Below are positions 47,869-59,121 of a DNA stretch of 64,000 bases, piece after piece (the first letter of the stretch is position 1; each line of letters begins with the position of its first letter). The position numbers and the translations under genes were made by a program. The notes beneath the pieces are model-generated. The model saw nothing but the letters and a program-made list of their open reading frames with translations. It searched no databases and was not told where the DNA came from. The stretch comes from Colwellia sp. (GTDB lineage Bacteria > Pseudomonadota > Gammaproteobacteria > Enterobacterales > Alteromonadaceae), in contig JABSOW010000004.1 in NCBI GenBank assembly GCA_013215465.1, positions 186,001 to 250,000 of the forward strand, written 5' to 3'.

Positions 47869-49326
47869 CTACATCATCACTACATCAAACTGTTCTTGAG
47901 AATACATGGTTTCTGTTTTTACCTTTATTGATTTACCAATAAACACCTCAACCTCAGCAAGGCTATGAAATTCATCATTAACAAGAAAATCACTAACCAA
48001 AGAGGAAGCATAAACAATAAATTTATCCGCCTCGTGAGCACGGTTCACTCGTACAATCTCACGTAATATTTCAAAACAAACAGTTTCTACCGTCTTTAGA
48101 TTACCACGGCCAGTACAAATAGGGCATTCATCACATAAGACATGCTCTAAACTTTCACGAGTGCGCTTACGGGTCATTTCCACTAAGCCAAGTGAAGAAA
48201 AGCCTTGCACACTAAATTTAACATTGTCTTTAGACATCGCCATTTCTAAACTACTTAACACTCGGCGTTTATGATCGTCATTATGCATGTCAATAAAATC
48301 GACAATAATAATCCCGCCTAAATTTCTTAACCTTAGCTGCCTAGCAATCGCTTGAGTTGCTTCTATATTGGTACTGAAAATAGTATCTTCAAGATTGCGA
48401 TGACCAACAAAAGCGCCAGTATTAATATCAATTGTAGTCATTGCTTCGGTTTGATCAATAATTAAATAACCGCCTGACTTTAATTCAATTTTACGATGCA
48501 AGGCGCGTTGTATTTCAACTTCAACTGAAAACAAATCAAAAATAGGCCGTTCACCTGGATAATATTCCATTACCTTTGTTAGTTCAGGTACAAATTCTTT
48601 GGCAAAAATCACTAATTGATCATAGGTGAGTTTAGAGTCAATGCGAATACGTTCAAAATCAACCCCAACAAAATCCCGTAGTACCCGCAAAGATAATGAT
48701 AAGTCTTGATATAACGGCATATCGACCTGTTTACGTTGTTTACGTTCTTGTACTTTTTTCCAAACACGGCGGAGAAACTCTGCATCGTGTTTAAGTTCTT
48801 GTTCACCTGCACCTTCACCAGCAGTACGAACAATAAAACCCTGTTGCTCATCACAATAAGGACTAACAATATCTTTTAAACGCTTGCGTTCTTTTACATC
48901 TTCAATGCGCTGAGAAATTCCAGCATGGCTAGCATGTGGCATTAACACCAAATAACGAGAGGCAATAGTAATATCTGTGGTTAAACGCGCACCTTTTGAA
49001 CCAAGTGGATCCTTCACCACTTGTACCATTATATGTTGACCTTCATGAACTAACGCTCGAATATCAGGAACTTGCTGGGTTTCTTCTTTCAAAATAAGTT
49101 TCGAATTAATGTCTGATGCATGGAGAAAGGCGGCTTTATCTAAACCAATATCAATAAAAGCTGCTTGCATACCCGGTAAAACTCGAATCACTTTGCCTAA
49201 ATAGATATTGCCGACAATGCCACGTTTCGCTTCACGCTCAATATGAACTTCTTGCAAAGAGCCATGCTCAATTAAAGCGACCCGAGTTTCACTGGGAGTT
49301 ACATTGATTAATAGTTCACTGCTCAT
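47869..49326 (-). CDS. rng: Ribonuclease G
   Basis: 485 residues (E. coli RNase G has 489). An S1-like RNA-binding domain (about 38-125) precedes the catalytic domain, with the metal-binding Asp in IIIVDFIDMHNDDHK and the zinc-link CDECPICTGRG. It cleaves single-stranded RNA, including 16S rRNA precursors and some mRNAs. It lacks the C-terminal scaffold of RNase E. It follows maf. Confidence 0.96.
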   Translation of the reverse strand: MSSELLINVTPSETRVALIEHGSLQEVHIEREAKRGIVGNIYLGKVIRVLPGMQAAFIDIGLDKAAFLHASDINSKLILKEETQQVPDIRALVHEGQHIMVQVVKDPLGSKGARLTTDITIASRYLVLMPHASHAGISQRIEDVKERKRLKDIVSPYCDEQQGFIVRTAGEGAGEQELKHDAEFLRRVWKKVQERKQRKQVDMPLYQDLSLSLRVLRDFVGVDFERIRIDSKLTYDQLVIFAKEFVPELTKVMEYYPGERPIFDLFSVEVEIQRALHRKIELKSGGYLIIDQTEAMTTIDINTGAFVGHRNLEDTIFSTNIEATQAIARQLRLRNLGGIIIVDFIDMHNDDHKRRVLSSLEMAMSKDNVKFSVQGFSSLGLVEMTRKRTRESLEHVLCDECPICTGRGNLKTVETVCFEILREIVRVNRAHEADKFIVYASSLVSDFLVNDEFHSLAEVEVFIGKSIKVKTETMYSQEQFDVVMM

Positions 49327-49379
49327 ATTGCTTTTGATCCTTGCTATTTTTGCTAGCGTAATTGGTATTTCGGTACTAT

Positions 49380-49997
49380 TTAACTATTATCTTGAATAGT
49401 AGTTGGTAAGCCTGATTTAGCTAATAACTGTGCTGTTTCATATAAAGGCAAACCAACTACAGCAGAATAACTACCGTTAATGGTAGTGACAAATTGGCCA
49501 GCTATTCCTTGAATGGCATATGACCCAGCTTTATCACAGGGCTCACCTGTTTGCCAATAACGTTTAATTTCACTTATTGTTAACGCTTTAAACCAAACTT
49601 GCGTCTCAATTACTTTACTACATACCTTAGTAACACCTATAGCATCACAACTGGCGACAGCAATAGCGGTTAACACTTGATGTTGGTTATTTTCAAGGCG
49701 TAATAATGTTTCAATGCATTCCGCTTCATTTGCTGGTTTACCTAATATAGTGCCATCAATAACCACACACGTATCTGCGCCTAATACTAACGATTTTTTT
49801 TGTTGCTCATCCGCTAAAGTATAAAAAATAGCGAGCGATTTTTCTTGAGCTAGTCGCAATACATACTCTTTAGGGCTTTCATGATCACATACTGACTCAT
49901 CAATGTCTGCCACTAACGTGTTAAATTGATACCCTAATTGTCCTAAAAGTTTTTTTCGCCTAGGTGACTGCGAAGCAAGAATAAGTTGTTTCATCAT
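49380..49997 (-). CDS. Maf-family nucleoside triphosphate pyrophosphatase (YhdE type)
   Basis: 205 residues. Motifs are LASQSPRRKKLLGQLG, LGADTCVVIDGTILGKPAN and QGIAGQFVTTINGSYSAVVGLPLYE; the last fits the dTTP/UTP pyrophosphatase subgroup. It is a house-cleaning enzyme for noncanonical nucleotides and is linked to division. It begins 15 bases after mreD. Two consecutive ATGs leave the start ambiguous by one codon. Confidence 0.93.
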   Translation of the reverse strand: MMKQLILASQSPRRKKLLGQLGYQFNTLVADIDESVCDHESPKEYVLRLAQEKSLAIFYTLADEQQKKSLVLGADTCVVIDGTILGKPANEAECIETLLRLENNQHQVLTAIAVASCDAIGVTKVCSKVIETQVWFKALTISEIKRYWQTGEPCDKAGSYAIQGIAGQFVTTINGSYSAVVGLPLYETAQLLAKSGLPTTIQDNS

Positions 49998-50012
49998 TTA
50001 TATATTCACGGC

Positions 50013-50492
50013 TTATTTAATAGAAAAATTTCGGCGCACTTTGCGCAATAAATAGAACACCCAGGGCCATAATATAATGGTTGTTATAACCGGATATAAG
50101 TAACTGGTCAGAAAAACCACATCGATTAAAAAGCGTTGTAACCAAAAAACAACTAAATGATACAAAGCCGCTAATACACCAGTGATCAGTGCTTGTTGCC
50201 AAATAGAAAAATTACGTATTTTTTGATGATTTACAACAATAATATAGATTGATATTGCCATGGCGGTAGCGTGAACCCCCAAAACAGATCCTAACAGCAC
50301 ATCCAGTAAAAAACCCATGACCCATGCAGTGATAATATTCACCCTACCTGGTAATGCCATACACCAATATATTAAAACAATAAGCACCCAGTCTGGACGA
50401 AAAACATCAACGCTTAATGGCATTGGCATTATGCTTGCCATTAACGCAATCAATAACGTGAAAAGAATAATAACACCGTTATAAGCAAACAT
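50013..50492 (-). CDS. mreD: Rod-shape determining protein MreD
   Basis: 159 residues with about five transmembrane helices. RPDWVLIVLIYWCMALPGRVNI and GFLLDVLLGSVLGVHA are family hallmarks. It is part of the elongasome with MreB and MreC. TAATG overlap with mreC. Confidence 0.94.
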   Translation of the reverse strand: MFAYNGVIILFTLLIALMASIMPMPLSVDVFRPDWVLIVLIYWCMALPGRVNIITAWVMGFLLDVLLGSVLGVHATAMAISIYIIVVNHQKIRNFSIWQQALITGVLAALYHLVVFWLQRFLIDVVFLTSYLYPVITTIILWPWVFYLLRKVRRNFSIK

Positions 50493-51391
50493 TAATTAGC
50501 AGCCTTTGCTTGAACTTTCACACTGGTTGATAAGTTTTTCACCCTAGTTTTAGGCGCGAAAATATTTTGCGGTTCTTTTTCTGATAATAATAATAAATAT
50601 CGTAATCGATCAATTTTCGCCACTGGTGTACTAAATACTCGAACAAATTCTCTCGACTCATCGTCACTAACAAAGGAAACTTTAGCAACAGGGTATCCTT
50701 CTGGATATTTACCACCTAAGCCGGAAGTAACCAATAAATCACCTGTTTTTATATCGGCACTTTGTGGGACAAAATTATGAATTAATCGATCTATTTTTCC
50801 GCTGCCTGAGGCGAGTAACCTTAAGCCATTACGCTGAACTCTCACTGGCACAGCATGCGAGATATCAGTAATGAGTATCACCCGAGAACTCGTTTGTCCT
50901 ATATGCAATATTTGCCCAACAATACCTAGCGCATCAAGTACCGGCTGTCCTTCATAAACACCATCGCCAGCACCACGGTTAATCACTATTTGATGGCTGT
51001 ATGGGTCACTATCTACCGATATAACCTCTGCCACCATCTTCTTTATTTCACTGCGCAAAGGCGAAGCAAGTAAAGAGCGTAACCGTTCATTTTCTTGCTT
51101 TAATATATCAAGTTGCATCGCTTGTTCGTGAAAACCAAGTTCATTTAAACGATATTGTTGATTTTCAGTCATTAACTGTTCACGAGTAGTAATATTTGTC
51201 GATGCCCATGTCATCAACTGTTTTGGGGTATTAGCCAAATATTGCAATGGACTGACTAGTGATTGCAAATAACCACGTACAGATTCAAAACTGGCCATTT
51301 TATGATCGAAAAAAATCAATAAGGCAGAACAAAACAGCACCAAGACAAGTCGGTGCTGCGGGGATGGACCATGTTTAAAAATTGGGTTCAT
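50492..51391 (-). CDS. mreC: Rod-shape determining protein MreC
   Basis: 299 residues. One transmembrane helix (about 14-30), a coiled coil (about 65-110) and two periplasmic beta-barrel domains follow. VISVDSDPYSHQIVINRGAGDGV and LLVTSGLGGKYPEGYPVAKV are typical. It connects MreB with the wall synthases. It is separated from mreB by 180 bases that hold a MITE-like element. Confidence 0.95.
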   Translation of the reverse strand: MNPIFKHGPSPQHRLVLVLFCSALLIFFDHKMASFESVRGYLQSLVSPLQYLANTPKQLMTWASTNITTREQLMTENQQYRLNELGFHEQAMQLDILKQENERLRSLLASPLRSEIKKMVAEVISVDSDPYSHQIVINRGAGDGVYEGQPVLDALGIVGQILHIGQTSSRVILITDISHAVPVRVQRNGLRLLASGSGKIDRLIHNFVPQSADIKTGDLLVTSGLGGKYPEGYPVAKVSFVSDDESREFVRVFSTPVAKIDRLRYLLLLSEKEPQNIFAPKTRVKNLSTSVKVQAKAAN

Positions 51392-51444
51392 ATAAAACCA
51401 GTTACAAGCTTCTTATTGTAAGTTCTATCTATCTCAACTCTTTT

Positions 51445-52710
<1,266 letters not shown>

Positions 52711-52824
52711 TTAAAGCCAATTCTATTGTGTCGGTTCTTTTTAATGAATAAAAGTTCAGAATAAACAATTACCAGTGGCGAGTTGAATAGTTTTGAAAAC
52801 AATTCACTAAGCGTGTGGTATTTT

Positions 52825-52879
52825 CTGCACTTTTATTACTCGTAACTTTGCTTGCTCATATATTGCTTGCTCGTAACTA
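52825..52879. repeat. ACGAGT-family repeat at the mshQ 3' end
   Basis: On the minus strand, TAGTTACGAGCAAGCAATATATGAGCAAGCAAAGTTACGAGTAA begins exactly at the mshQ stop codon TAG. TTAGTTACGAGCAAG is shared with the mgtE/pmbA copy. No terminator stem with T run is visible. Confidence 0.6.
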
Positions 52880-55800
52880 ATGTACTTCTCTCTGATAAAT
52901 AATTCTGTCATTACCACGAAATAGTCCAAAAGTAGCGGTGCTCGTTGGGTTTTCATTAAACTCTTTTGCATTAACACCATTCCAACTCCAGTCGTACTGC
53001 AACCAAGCAGGCACAGTATAGATGATTTTCACTTTTCCTTGATTACCAGCACCTGTTGCATTCAAATATAAGGCATTTATTTCACCATCACTAAACATTC
53101 CTGTTGCAGGTGAGCCATCATAACCATTAGGAGCAAGACTAATGCTTAATAAAGTTAAGCCATTTTTATTGTAGTTTGTACAGTTATCTAAAGTATTAGT
53201 AATGAAATTACTACCATCGTAATATTGAACAGCCATGGGCACAGGTAAATCACTAGTTTCAGGGCCGAATGCATTTTTAACAGCCCATCGGCCAAAGCGA
53301 AGGTTCACGCCTGTTGGTGAAACTAAATCTGATGAAGGACTTACATTTAAAGCAACACTAGCATTAACGCTATCGGAGTCTTGAATTTTATCAATAATAA
53401 TATTGTAATCTACCTGAAAAGGCTTAACCATTGAGTTTGAATTTTTTGTATACGTAAAAGTGTCATCTTCATCAAAGGTATATTTTAATACCCCTGCCGA
53501 GTCTTTTTCCAAACCACCCACATTAGGAGAAGCTGAAACAACCATTTTGCTAGCATCATCAGCACCGTCAATAGTGGAATCTATAAGCGGAAAGGTACGA
53601 TCAATATTAGTTGCGACTAATTTTTGATAGCCTATTTCTGTATAGTTTTTAGTTGTTATTCCTGATTTGTTTTTTGCAGTGATCAATAATTTAGGGGGAT
53701 TTAAGTAGGTAAATGGTTGCCCGATATAAGTAAAGTCTGATGTACCTGTAGTGCACGTATCAGCAAAAGCATTACTGGTGATGTCCACATCAAAGTGATC
53801 TGGAATAAAGCGACCAACCGTACTATAACTAGCTGAGTTTATCGGGTTACCCAAATAATTAGTATCTTGAGCCGCAAGGTTTATAATACCAACTTCGCTA
53901 TACTTACCATTAAAATTAACGGTAGTTTGATTAGCGTCTGCCCATGTTGTCGTTACAAGGTTTGTAGCACCAACATCAACACTTCCTATGGTCAATGTAC
54001 CTGTATTGGTAATTGGCTCTTTTTGTTGAACAGATAATTGCAATACGCTATTCGACTGAGGTGAATAATTAGGAGTAGGATCACCATTTTGACATTGTGC
54101 TATGATGTTTATCGGGAAGTTTTCTCCTGCGACTTGGGTTATAACACCATCACTATCTGTAGATGTTAATGCAGTAGAAACAACTAATTTTGTCGGATAA
54201 AACTCTTTACTTAATGTCGCTGAATTAACTCCTGATGAAACCAGCTCTGAAACTGAAAAACTAAGCTCGCCAGCATCATGGTACTGTATAGCAAGAGTCG
54301 CCTCACCATCACCATTAAAAGTTACCGACCTAGTTTGACTCACTCCTGTTGCTAACATATTAGTGATACCCAACGTTGGTACTTTTGTACCCGTACTAGG
54401 ATTTTGGTAATTAAAGACAAAATTCAGTGATTGGCTCCCAGTAAAAGCAGGGGCACAACTAACACCATTATCACTTAATTTAACCGCTCTTATTAACAAT
54501 AATTTTGTTAAATCACAAGATTCAACATCATTAGCACCATTAATTTCAAGTACAAAACCAGCCTCAACAAAATTTAGATCACAACTTGAACCACCACTAG
54601 TATTTACACAAACCAAGGCGTTACCAGGTGTGATTGTTGGGTTAGTCACTGATAAGGTTAGCGTTTCAACTATGATATGATTAACGTTAACCGTAGTAGA
54701 GCCAGTAAAAGTTGGCGAGCTAATCGTCGCACCATCTGCTTGAAAATCTAAGTTTACCGGCTCAGTACTCAAGGTTAAACAATCACTCGTGGCACAGGCC
54801 TCAATAGTTACTGACTCTCCTTCACAGGTTAGCCCTTGGCCATTATGAGTTATTTTAAAATGATCTATTTGTGAGGGGCCGACACAATCTCCAAATTTTA
54901 CCTTACCGCTGAGAGCACCGTGTTTTAAAATTTCATAACTAGAAGTGCGAGACGCGGAATAAGTACGGATGTCATTTGCAATAGATATTTCAAAAAAGTC
55001 GCCACCACCACGTTCAAAAAATATCGCTGTTATGTCGAAGACAGAGTCTTGATTTAAGGTAAAAGATCCTCCTGTATTTGAATTGGCGGTTGGGGTTTCA
55101 AACCTTAATTCATTACTACCACCGCTAGTTGAGCCGCCAAACTTATTGAATAAAACAGTGTCACCAGACAGCGTATCCATGATAAAACTAAAACCGTCAT
55201 CACTTTCAACATAAATGGTGTAATCGCCTGCAGGTAAACTGAGCGTACCTGATGCATGCACTAAAAAATCTTCACCACTTACACCAGTACTGGGGTAAGG
55301 TAGTGTGCCTGAAAAGTCGTGATCAGAGCCACCAAAATCTATGCGGTCAACTGTACTTGAACCACTGGCAACAACATTATATGTACCACCATTTATTAAA
55401 CCAAACACAGGCGAACCTGCAGCAAGCCACGCATCATAAATGGTTAGTGCTTCCGTTGTAGTGTTTATTTGAGAGTTACTACCACCACCGCCAATTCTAA
55501 TACCCACGGCATATAGTGTACCGGCTTCACAGTTATTATCACACCTTACCTCATCACGAGAGCTACCATCATAATTATTGTCAGCTAATTCATTTTGGTA
55601 AATGGTATCTATATGACGACTAGAAAGCCTAACCTTGTAAATTTTGAATTCATCTAACTTACCCTCAAAACCTTGCTCATCTGAAAAATCACCACCAAAT
55701 GCATCTTGTTCTTGGCCAATAACAATTGCGTTACTCTTAGGTACGTATAAAACGCCGCTATCAACACCGTCATTACAGCCTTGCTCTTTGCCATCAACAA

Positions 55801-57754
55801 ATAAACACACATCTTCGCCTACTCGAGTCAGGGCAATATGATGCCAAGTACCGTCAGTGAGCTTAATATTACTTGTTAGCGTTTCGCTATTATCTCTGAC
55901 TTTGATATATACTTGATTGCCCCCTTTCAGAAATATTTCGAGTTCGTCATCACTAGCACTATCGCCCAAAGCATGAAAAACTTCCTGTTGGTCTTTATTT
56001 ACTAAGGTATTAACCCAAAAACTAACCGTAAAGTCATCCAAGCCATCCACAACAGCCCTTGGTACAGTAAGCCAGTCATCAATGCCTGTAGCAGTTAAAT
56101 CTATTGAGTTATTAATAACAACATCATTCACTGGATCAGGTACACCATAGGTTTTACCATGATTAGTGCCTATTTGATCAAGAACCTTACCACTAGAGCC
56201 ATTGTAGCTACATTCATCAAAACGATAATCAACAATAGGTAATGGCATCCCGCAAATGACAGTATCGCGACTTGTCCCATCATAATTTAAACCAATATCT
56301 TGGTTATAATAAATTTCGCTAATTTGTCCGGTAGAAATTGCCTTATCAAAAATTAAGACTTCATCAATTAAGCCTTCAAAAGCTTGACTCGACACAAAAT
56401 CACCACCAACACTGTTTTGTTCTTGACCTAATAATAAACTTTGAATATTTAAAGCATAGGATGATTGTGTTACACACCCTTGTAACAATTTATCTCGATA
56501 TAAGCAGCTTTGTGAACCTTTACGTGTCCAAACTAAATGGTGCCAATTATTATCTGCAATTGATTCTGTCGCTCTGCCTCCGTTAGAGCTACCTTTTAAA
56601 TAAGGCCTAAAAACCTTATGGTTATCAAACCACATGATTAACTCATTATCCCTAAAAGAACTAGCTCCCGAAACTAAGCTTTGATTAGATTTTTTTGCTG
56701 TTTTAGCCCATAAAGATACGGTAAAATCAGACTTTCCTGATAAAACCCTTTTATCTAAAATAACATAATCATCAATACCACTAGCCGAAAGATCTACTGC
56801 ATGACAGATTTTACCGGCTATGGGCTGAGCATTTTTTGCTTGCCCATGATAATCACCGATAGTATCAATAACTTCATCTGCAACATCATGATATTCAATT
56901 TCATCAAAGCGATATTCGGCAATAGGCGCAGCAGCGCCACTACAAAGATCACCAAAATCTGCTTGTAAATTGGCATAAGTAACCTTTGCACCATTTTTAA
57001 GTTTCAACTCACCAATAGACGAAATAGCCCCAAAAACGTGAGAGCTACCCCCTTTAATTTCAACCTTACTCTGAGAATAAATATAACCAGCATAGGTAGC
57101 GCCACTTTGAATTTTAATTGTGGATTTTTGATCAGCAAAAAGATAAACAATAAGCTTTCGTGGATCTCCTGATAATCCTCCGTTAATAACTGCAGATTCT
57201 TTAAAGTTAGCTTTATTTTTAACAAAAAGTCGTACATAGCCAGGACCAATAACAATTAGTTTACTAGAGCTCTTCACTTCAATGTTGTCAAAATAGTAAT
57301 CACCGGCAGTTAAGTAAACAGTTGAAGTTTCTTTGAGTTTAAGTGTCTTGAAACGGTAAGTAGAAAAGCGATTAGACATAGTTAAACTACCGCCTAATTT
57401 AACTTCAACATCTTTATAATTATTTGTTGTTATTGTTTGTGAACCGTTATTCACGGTTAAATTAGTGTTTGAACTATAGCTGAGATAACTAGCTGATAGC
57501 GCTGGAATAATAAAACCACCGGGTTTGCAGTTAGTTGTTTGGCAGCTCAAAGATGTATTTTTATGCTCGATAAATGTTGTCGCTAAAATTTTATCTGGAT
57601 TATTTAACAGTTGAGAAGAGTTTTCAAATTTAATTTTTCCGTTTGCATGACTATTAGTTAAGCCATCTGCAAACGTTGCCGAGCATTGCGCTGCTTCAAC
57701 TGAAACTAAAAAAGTAAGATAAAGAAAAACACCAAAGTAAAGGCGAATGAACAT
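52877..57754 (-). CDS. mshQ: MshQ-like large surface protein (two LamG domains, PA14-like domain, DUF6701)
   Basis: About 1625 residues from the ATG at 57754, chosen because GAGGA lies eight bases upstream; the track start at 57781 has no ribosome site. After a Sec signal (MFIRLYFGVFLYLTFLVSVEAA) come a beta-helix-like part (about 60-275), two LamG-like domains in tandem (about 290-500 and 525-745; both contain SGIDD and WHH motifs), a PA14-like domain (about 755-965) and a C-terminal DUF6701-type region (about 1080-1625). Position next to mshP and mreB fits MshQ, the putative tip or adhesive component of the MSHA pilus. The adhesive role is inferred. Confidence 0.85.
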   Translation of the reverse strand: MFIRLYFGVFLYLTFLVSVEAAQCSATFADGLTNSHANGKIKFENSSQLLNNPDKILATTFIEHKNTSLSCQTTNCKPGGFIIPALSASYLSYSSNTNLTVNNGSQTITTNNYKDVEVKLGGSLTMSNRFSTYRFKTLKLKETSTVYLTAGDYYFDNIEVKSSSKLIVIGPGYVRLFVKNKANFKESAVINGGLSGDPRKLIVYLFADQKSTIKIQSGATYAGYIYSQSKVEIKGGSSHVFGAISSIGELKLKNGAKVTYANLQADFGDLCSGAAAPIAEYRFDEIEYHDVADEVIDTIGDYHGQAKNAQPIAGKICHAVDLSASGIDDYVILDKRVLSGKSDFTVSLWAKTAKKSNQSLVSGASSFRDNELIMWFDNHKVFRPYLKGSSNGGRATESIADNNWHHLVWTRKGSQSCLYRDKLLQGCVTQSSYALNIQSLLLGQEQNSVGGDFVSSQAFEGLIDEVLIFDKAISTGQISEIYYNQDIGLNYDGTSRDTVICGMPLPIVDYRFDECSYNGSSGKVLDQIGTNHGKTYGVPDPVNDVVINNSIDLTATGIDDWLTVPRAVVDGLDDFTVSFWVNTLVNKDQQEVFHALGDSASDDELEIFLKGGNQVYIKVRDNSETLTSNIKLTDGTWHHIALTRVGEDVCLFVDGKEQGCNDGVDSGVLYVPKSNAIVIGQEQDAFGGDFSDEQGFEGKLDEFKIYKVRLSSRHIDTIYQNELADNNYDGSSRDEVRCDNNCEAGTLYAVGIRIGGGGSNSQINTTTEALTIYDAWLAAGSPVFGLINGGTYNVVASGSSTVDRIDFGGSDHDFSGTLPYPSTGVSGEDFLVHASGTLSLPAGDYTIYVESDDGFSFIMDTLSGDTVLFNKFGGSTSGGSNELRFETPTANSNTGGSFTLNQDSVFDITAIFFERGGGDFFEISIANDIRTYSASRTSSYEILKHGALSGKVKFGDCVGPSQIDHFKITHNGQGLTCEGESVTIEACATSDCLTLSTEPVNLDFQADGATISSPTFTGSTTVNVNHIIVETLTLSVTNPTITPGNALVCVNTSGGSSCDLNFVEAGFVLEINGANDVESCDLTKLLLIRAVKLSDNGVSCAPAFTGSQSLNFVFNYQNPSTGTKVPTLGITNMLATGVSQTRSVTFNGDGEATLAIQYHDAGELSFSVSELVSSGVNSATLSKEFYPTKLVVSTALTSTDSDGVITQVAGENFPINIIAQCQNGDPTPNYSPQSNSVLQLSVQQKEPITNTGTLTIGSVDVGATNLVTTTWADANQTTVNFNGKYSEVGIINLAAQDTNYLGNPINSASYSTVGRFIPDHFDVDITSNAFADTCTTGTSDFTYIGQPFTYLNPPKLLITAKNKSGITTKNYTEIGYQKLVATNIDRTFPLIDSTIDGADDASKMVVSASPNVGGLEKDSAGVLKYTFDEDDTFTYTKNSNSMVKPFQVDYNIIIDKIQDSDSVNASVALNVSPSSDLVSPTGVNLRFGRWAVKNAFGPETSDLPVPMAVQYYDGSNFITNTLDNCTNYNKNGLTLLSISLAPNGYDGSPATGMFSDGEINALYLNATGAGNQGKVKIIYTVPAWLQYDWSWNGVNAKEFNENPTSTATFGLFRGNDRIIYQREVH

Positions 57755-57883
57755 CAACAAATTCCTCGCAGTTACCTGCATCAGATGATTGTTAAAAAAG
57801 GTATCGTAAAGGTAACGCTAAGTGCCTAAATATGCAATATAAAGAGGTTTGAATTAACAGATTAAAACCTGATTTTTGACAAT

Positions 57884-57908
57884 AAAAAACCCCGCCTTGG
57901 CGAGGTTT
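57884..57908 (-). terminator. Terminator after the PEP-CTERM gene
   Basis: AAACCCCGCC and GGCGAGGTTT form a 10-bp stem (one C/A mismatch) with a TT loop. On the minus strand it is followed by TTTTTT. It would end the msh pseudopilin/PEP-CTERM transcript before mshQ. Confidence 0.8.
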
Positions 57909-57943
57909 CTCGAGTATCTGAAGTTTGTCAAAGCGTAGCTTAG

Positions 57944-58529
57944 CTAAATAATCTTTTTTACTGACTAAAGCAATTAAGCCTAATGCAAAAATTATTAGTG
58001 TTGCAGGCTCTGGAACTTGAGAAAGGCGAACATAAAAAGTTTCTGCTGTATTTAAAAAATAATTAAAGGATCACTCTGAGCAATCCATTCACTGCTCGCT
58101 GTATTAAACTCAGAACTATCTACATAATCAAAATCAGAGTTGAAAAACTGTGCCGCTTGGATGATGCCATCATTGAGTGCGGTAAAGTGCTGAACTACGG
58201 TTAACTCAGTTCTTAGAATATGAAGTAAATCCTCAGTTGCAAATTGCCAATTCTTCTGTAATTCAGGTGCATACAAAGTATTAGTAATAGAATTACTAAT
58301 ATCATAATATTCTACATTAACAGGAGAAGCCCAATCATAGCCTTTATAATTAATGTAGTTGACACCTAATAAACTATCAACAAGTTCATCTTCTGCATTA
58401 GTATAATCATGTGCATCTAACTCAACTTGCGTTAAATTGATAATCAGCGTTGCATTGGAAAAAGAAACAAAATAAAATAAAGTAAAGTAAAGTAATACAC
58501 ATTAATATTTTAACTGTAAACTTAATCAT
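57944..58529 (-). pseudogene. Frameshifted PEP-CTERM surface protein gene
   Basis: Three minus-strand frames join into one protein. The ATG at 58529 (GAGG seven bases upstream) starts a signal peptide (MIKFTVKILMCITLLYF...). The frame then breaks at a (ACTTT)3(ATTTT)2 array. The middle frame runs from SNATLIINLTQVELDAH through MYAPELQKNWQF to IAQSDPLIIF-stop. The last frame, entered by adding one T to a six-T run, reads TAETFYVRLSQVPEPATLIIFALGLIALVSKK, a classic PEP-CTERM sorting signal (VPEP, hydrophobic helix, basic end). The exact stop is unclear because the last frame runs on into the terminator. The mature domain is not recognised. Confidence 0.75.
58469..58493 (-). repeat. Pentanucleotide repeat (ACTTT)3(ATTTT)2 in signal-peptide region
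   Basis: On the minus strand, three ACTTT units and two ATTTT units lie within the coding sequence for the signal peptide. One extra 5-base unit would put the ATG in frame with the downstream protein and give MIKFTVKILMCITLLYFTLFYFVSFSNA, a good Sec signal. Confidence 0.85.
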
Positions 58530-58689
58530 TAAAAACCTCGACGATAAATGAAAAGAGACATTACAACCACTACAAGGAAAAAAACACACCAACTTAATTA
58601 ACACTTTATTTTTCAATTAGTTAAAATAAATTTTATTTATCAAAAATATTATTTGTAAAAAAAACCGACAATAATATATCGGGAAACGG

Positions 58690-59121
58690 TTATAGTCTGC
58701 GCGCCTTAACTTCCAATACTCTTGTAGTTAACACACCACCAACTTCACACCGACCTGTGCTTGTTATTGTATAATATGTAACATCTAAAATCACGGACTC
58801 AGTACATCCTACATTTATTGCCTGGCAATTTTCCAAACCTTGAATAGCTGAAAAATCATAAAGAACTGGTGCCTTGCAGTCACCGTTTGCTGGCTCAAGA
58901 GGGAAAACTTCAACGAGTTTTCTTTGTAAACCCGATTGAGCCGCTTGATAAGCACGAATGCCTAACACTTCATAGACAACAGTTTCAGCACTAGAACTTA
59001 TCATTCTAACCAATGCAGTTCCTAACAAGGTCATTATTACAATAATAAAAACGGCAATAATTAAGGCACTACCTTGTTGATACTGATTAACGCCATTCGT
59101 TGGCATCACTTTAGGGTACAT
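58690..59121 (-). CDS. mshP: MshP-like pilus assembly protein
   Basis: 143 residues. An N-terminal hydrophobic helix after QQGSALIIAVFIIVIMTLLG (about 16-36) is of PilX/MshP type, without the G-FTLIE pilin cleavage site. A C-terminal domain with four Cys (DCKAP, NCQ, GCTE, RCEVG) follows. It is thought to be a minor, tip-associated component of the MSHA pilus. It overlaps mshO by 11 bases. Confidence 0.85.
   Translation of the reverse strand: MYPKVMPTNGVNQYQQGSALIIAVFIIVIMTLLGTALVRMISSSAETVVYEVLGIRAYQAAQSGLQRKLVEVFPLEPANGDCKAPVLYDFSAIQGLENCQAINVGCTESVILDVTYYTITSTGRCEVGGVLTTRVLEVKARRL

Noticed and set aside
52740-52824. Promoter of mshQ or a small ORF upstream of the mshQ 3' repeat
   Set aside because: This stretch lies between the mreB start and the mshQ end, so it is the mreB leader side; no clear -35/-10 pair or ORF was found.
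56338-56586. Plus-strand ORFs inside mshQ (for example 82 residues)
   Set aside because: They are antisense to the LamG coding region, have odd composition (His- and Leu-rich) and no start signals.
58422-58616. ORF of 64 residues read as a stand-alone gene
   Set aside because: Its second half is the signal peptide of the frameshifted PEP-CTERM gene; the first 29 residues come from untranslated leader.
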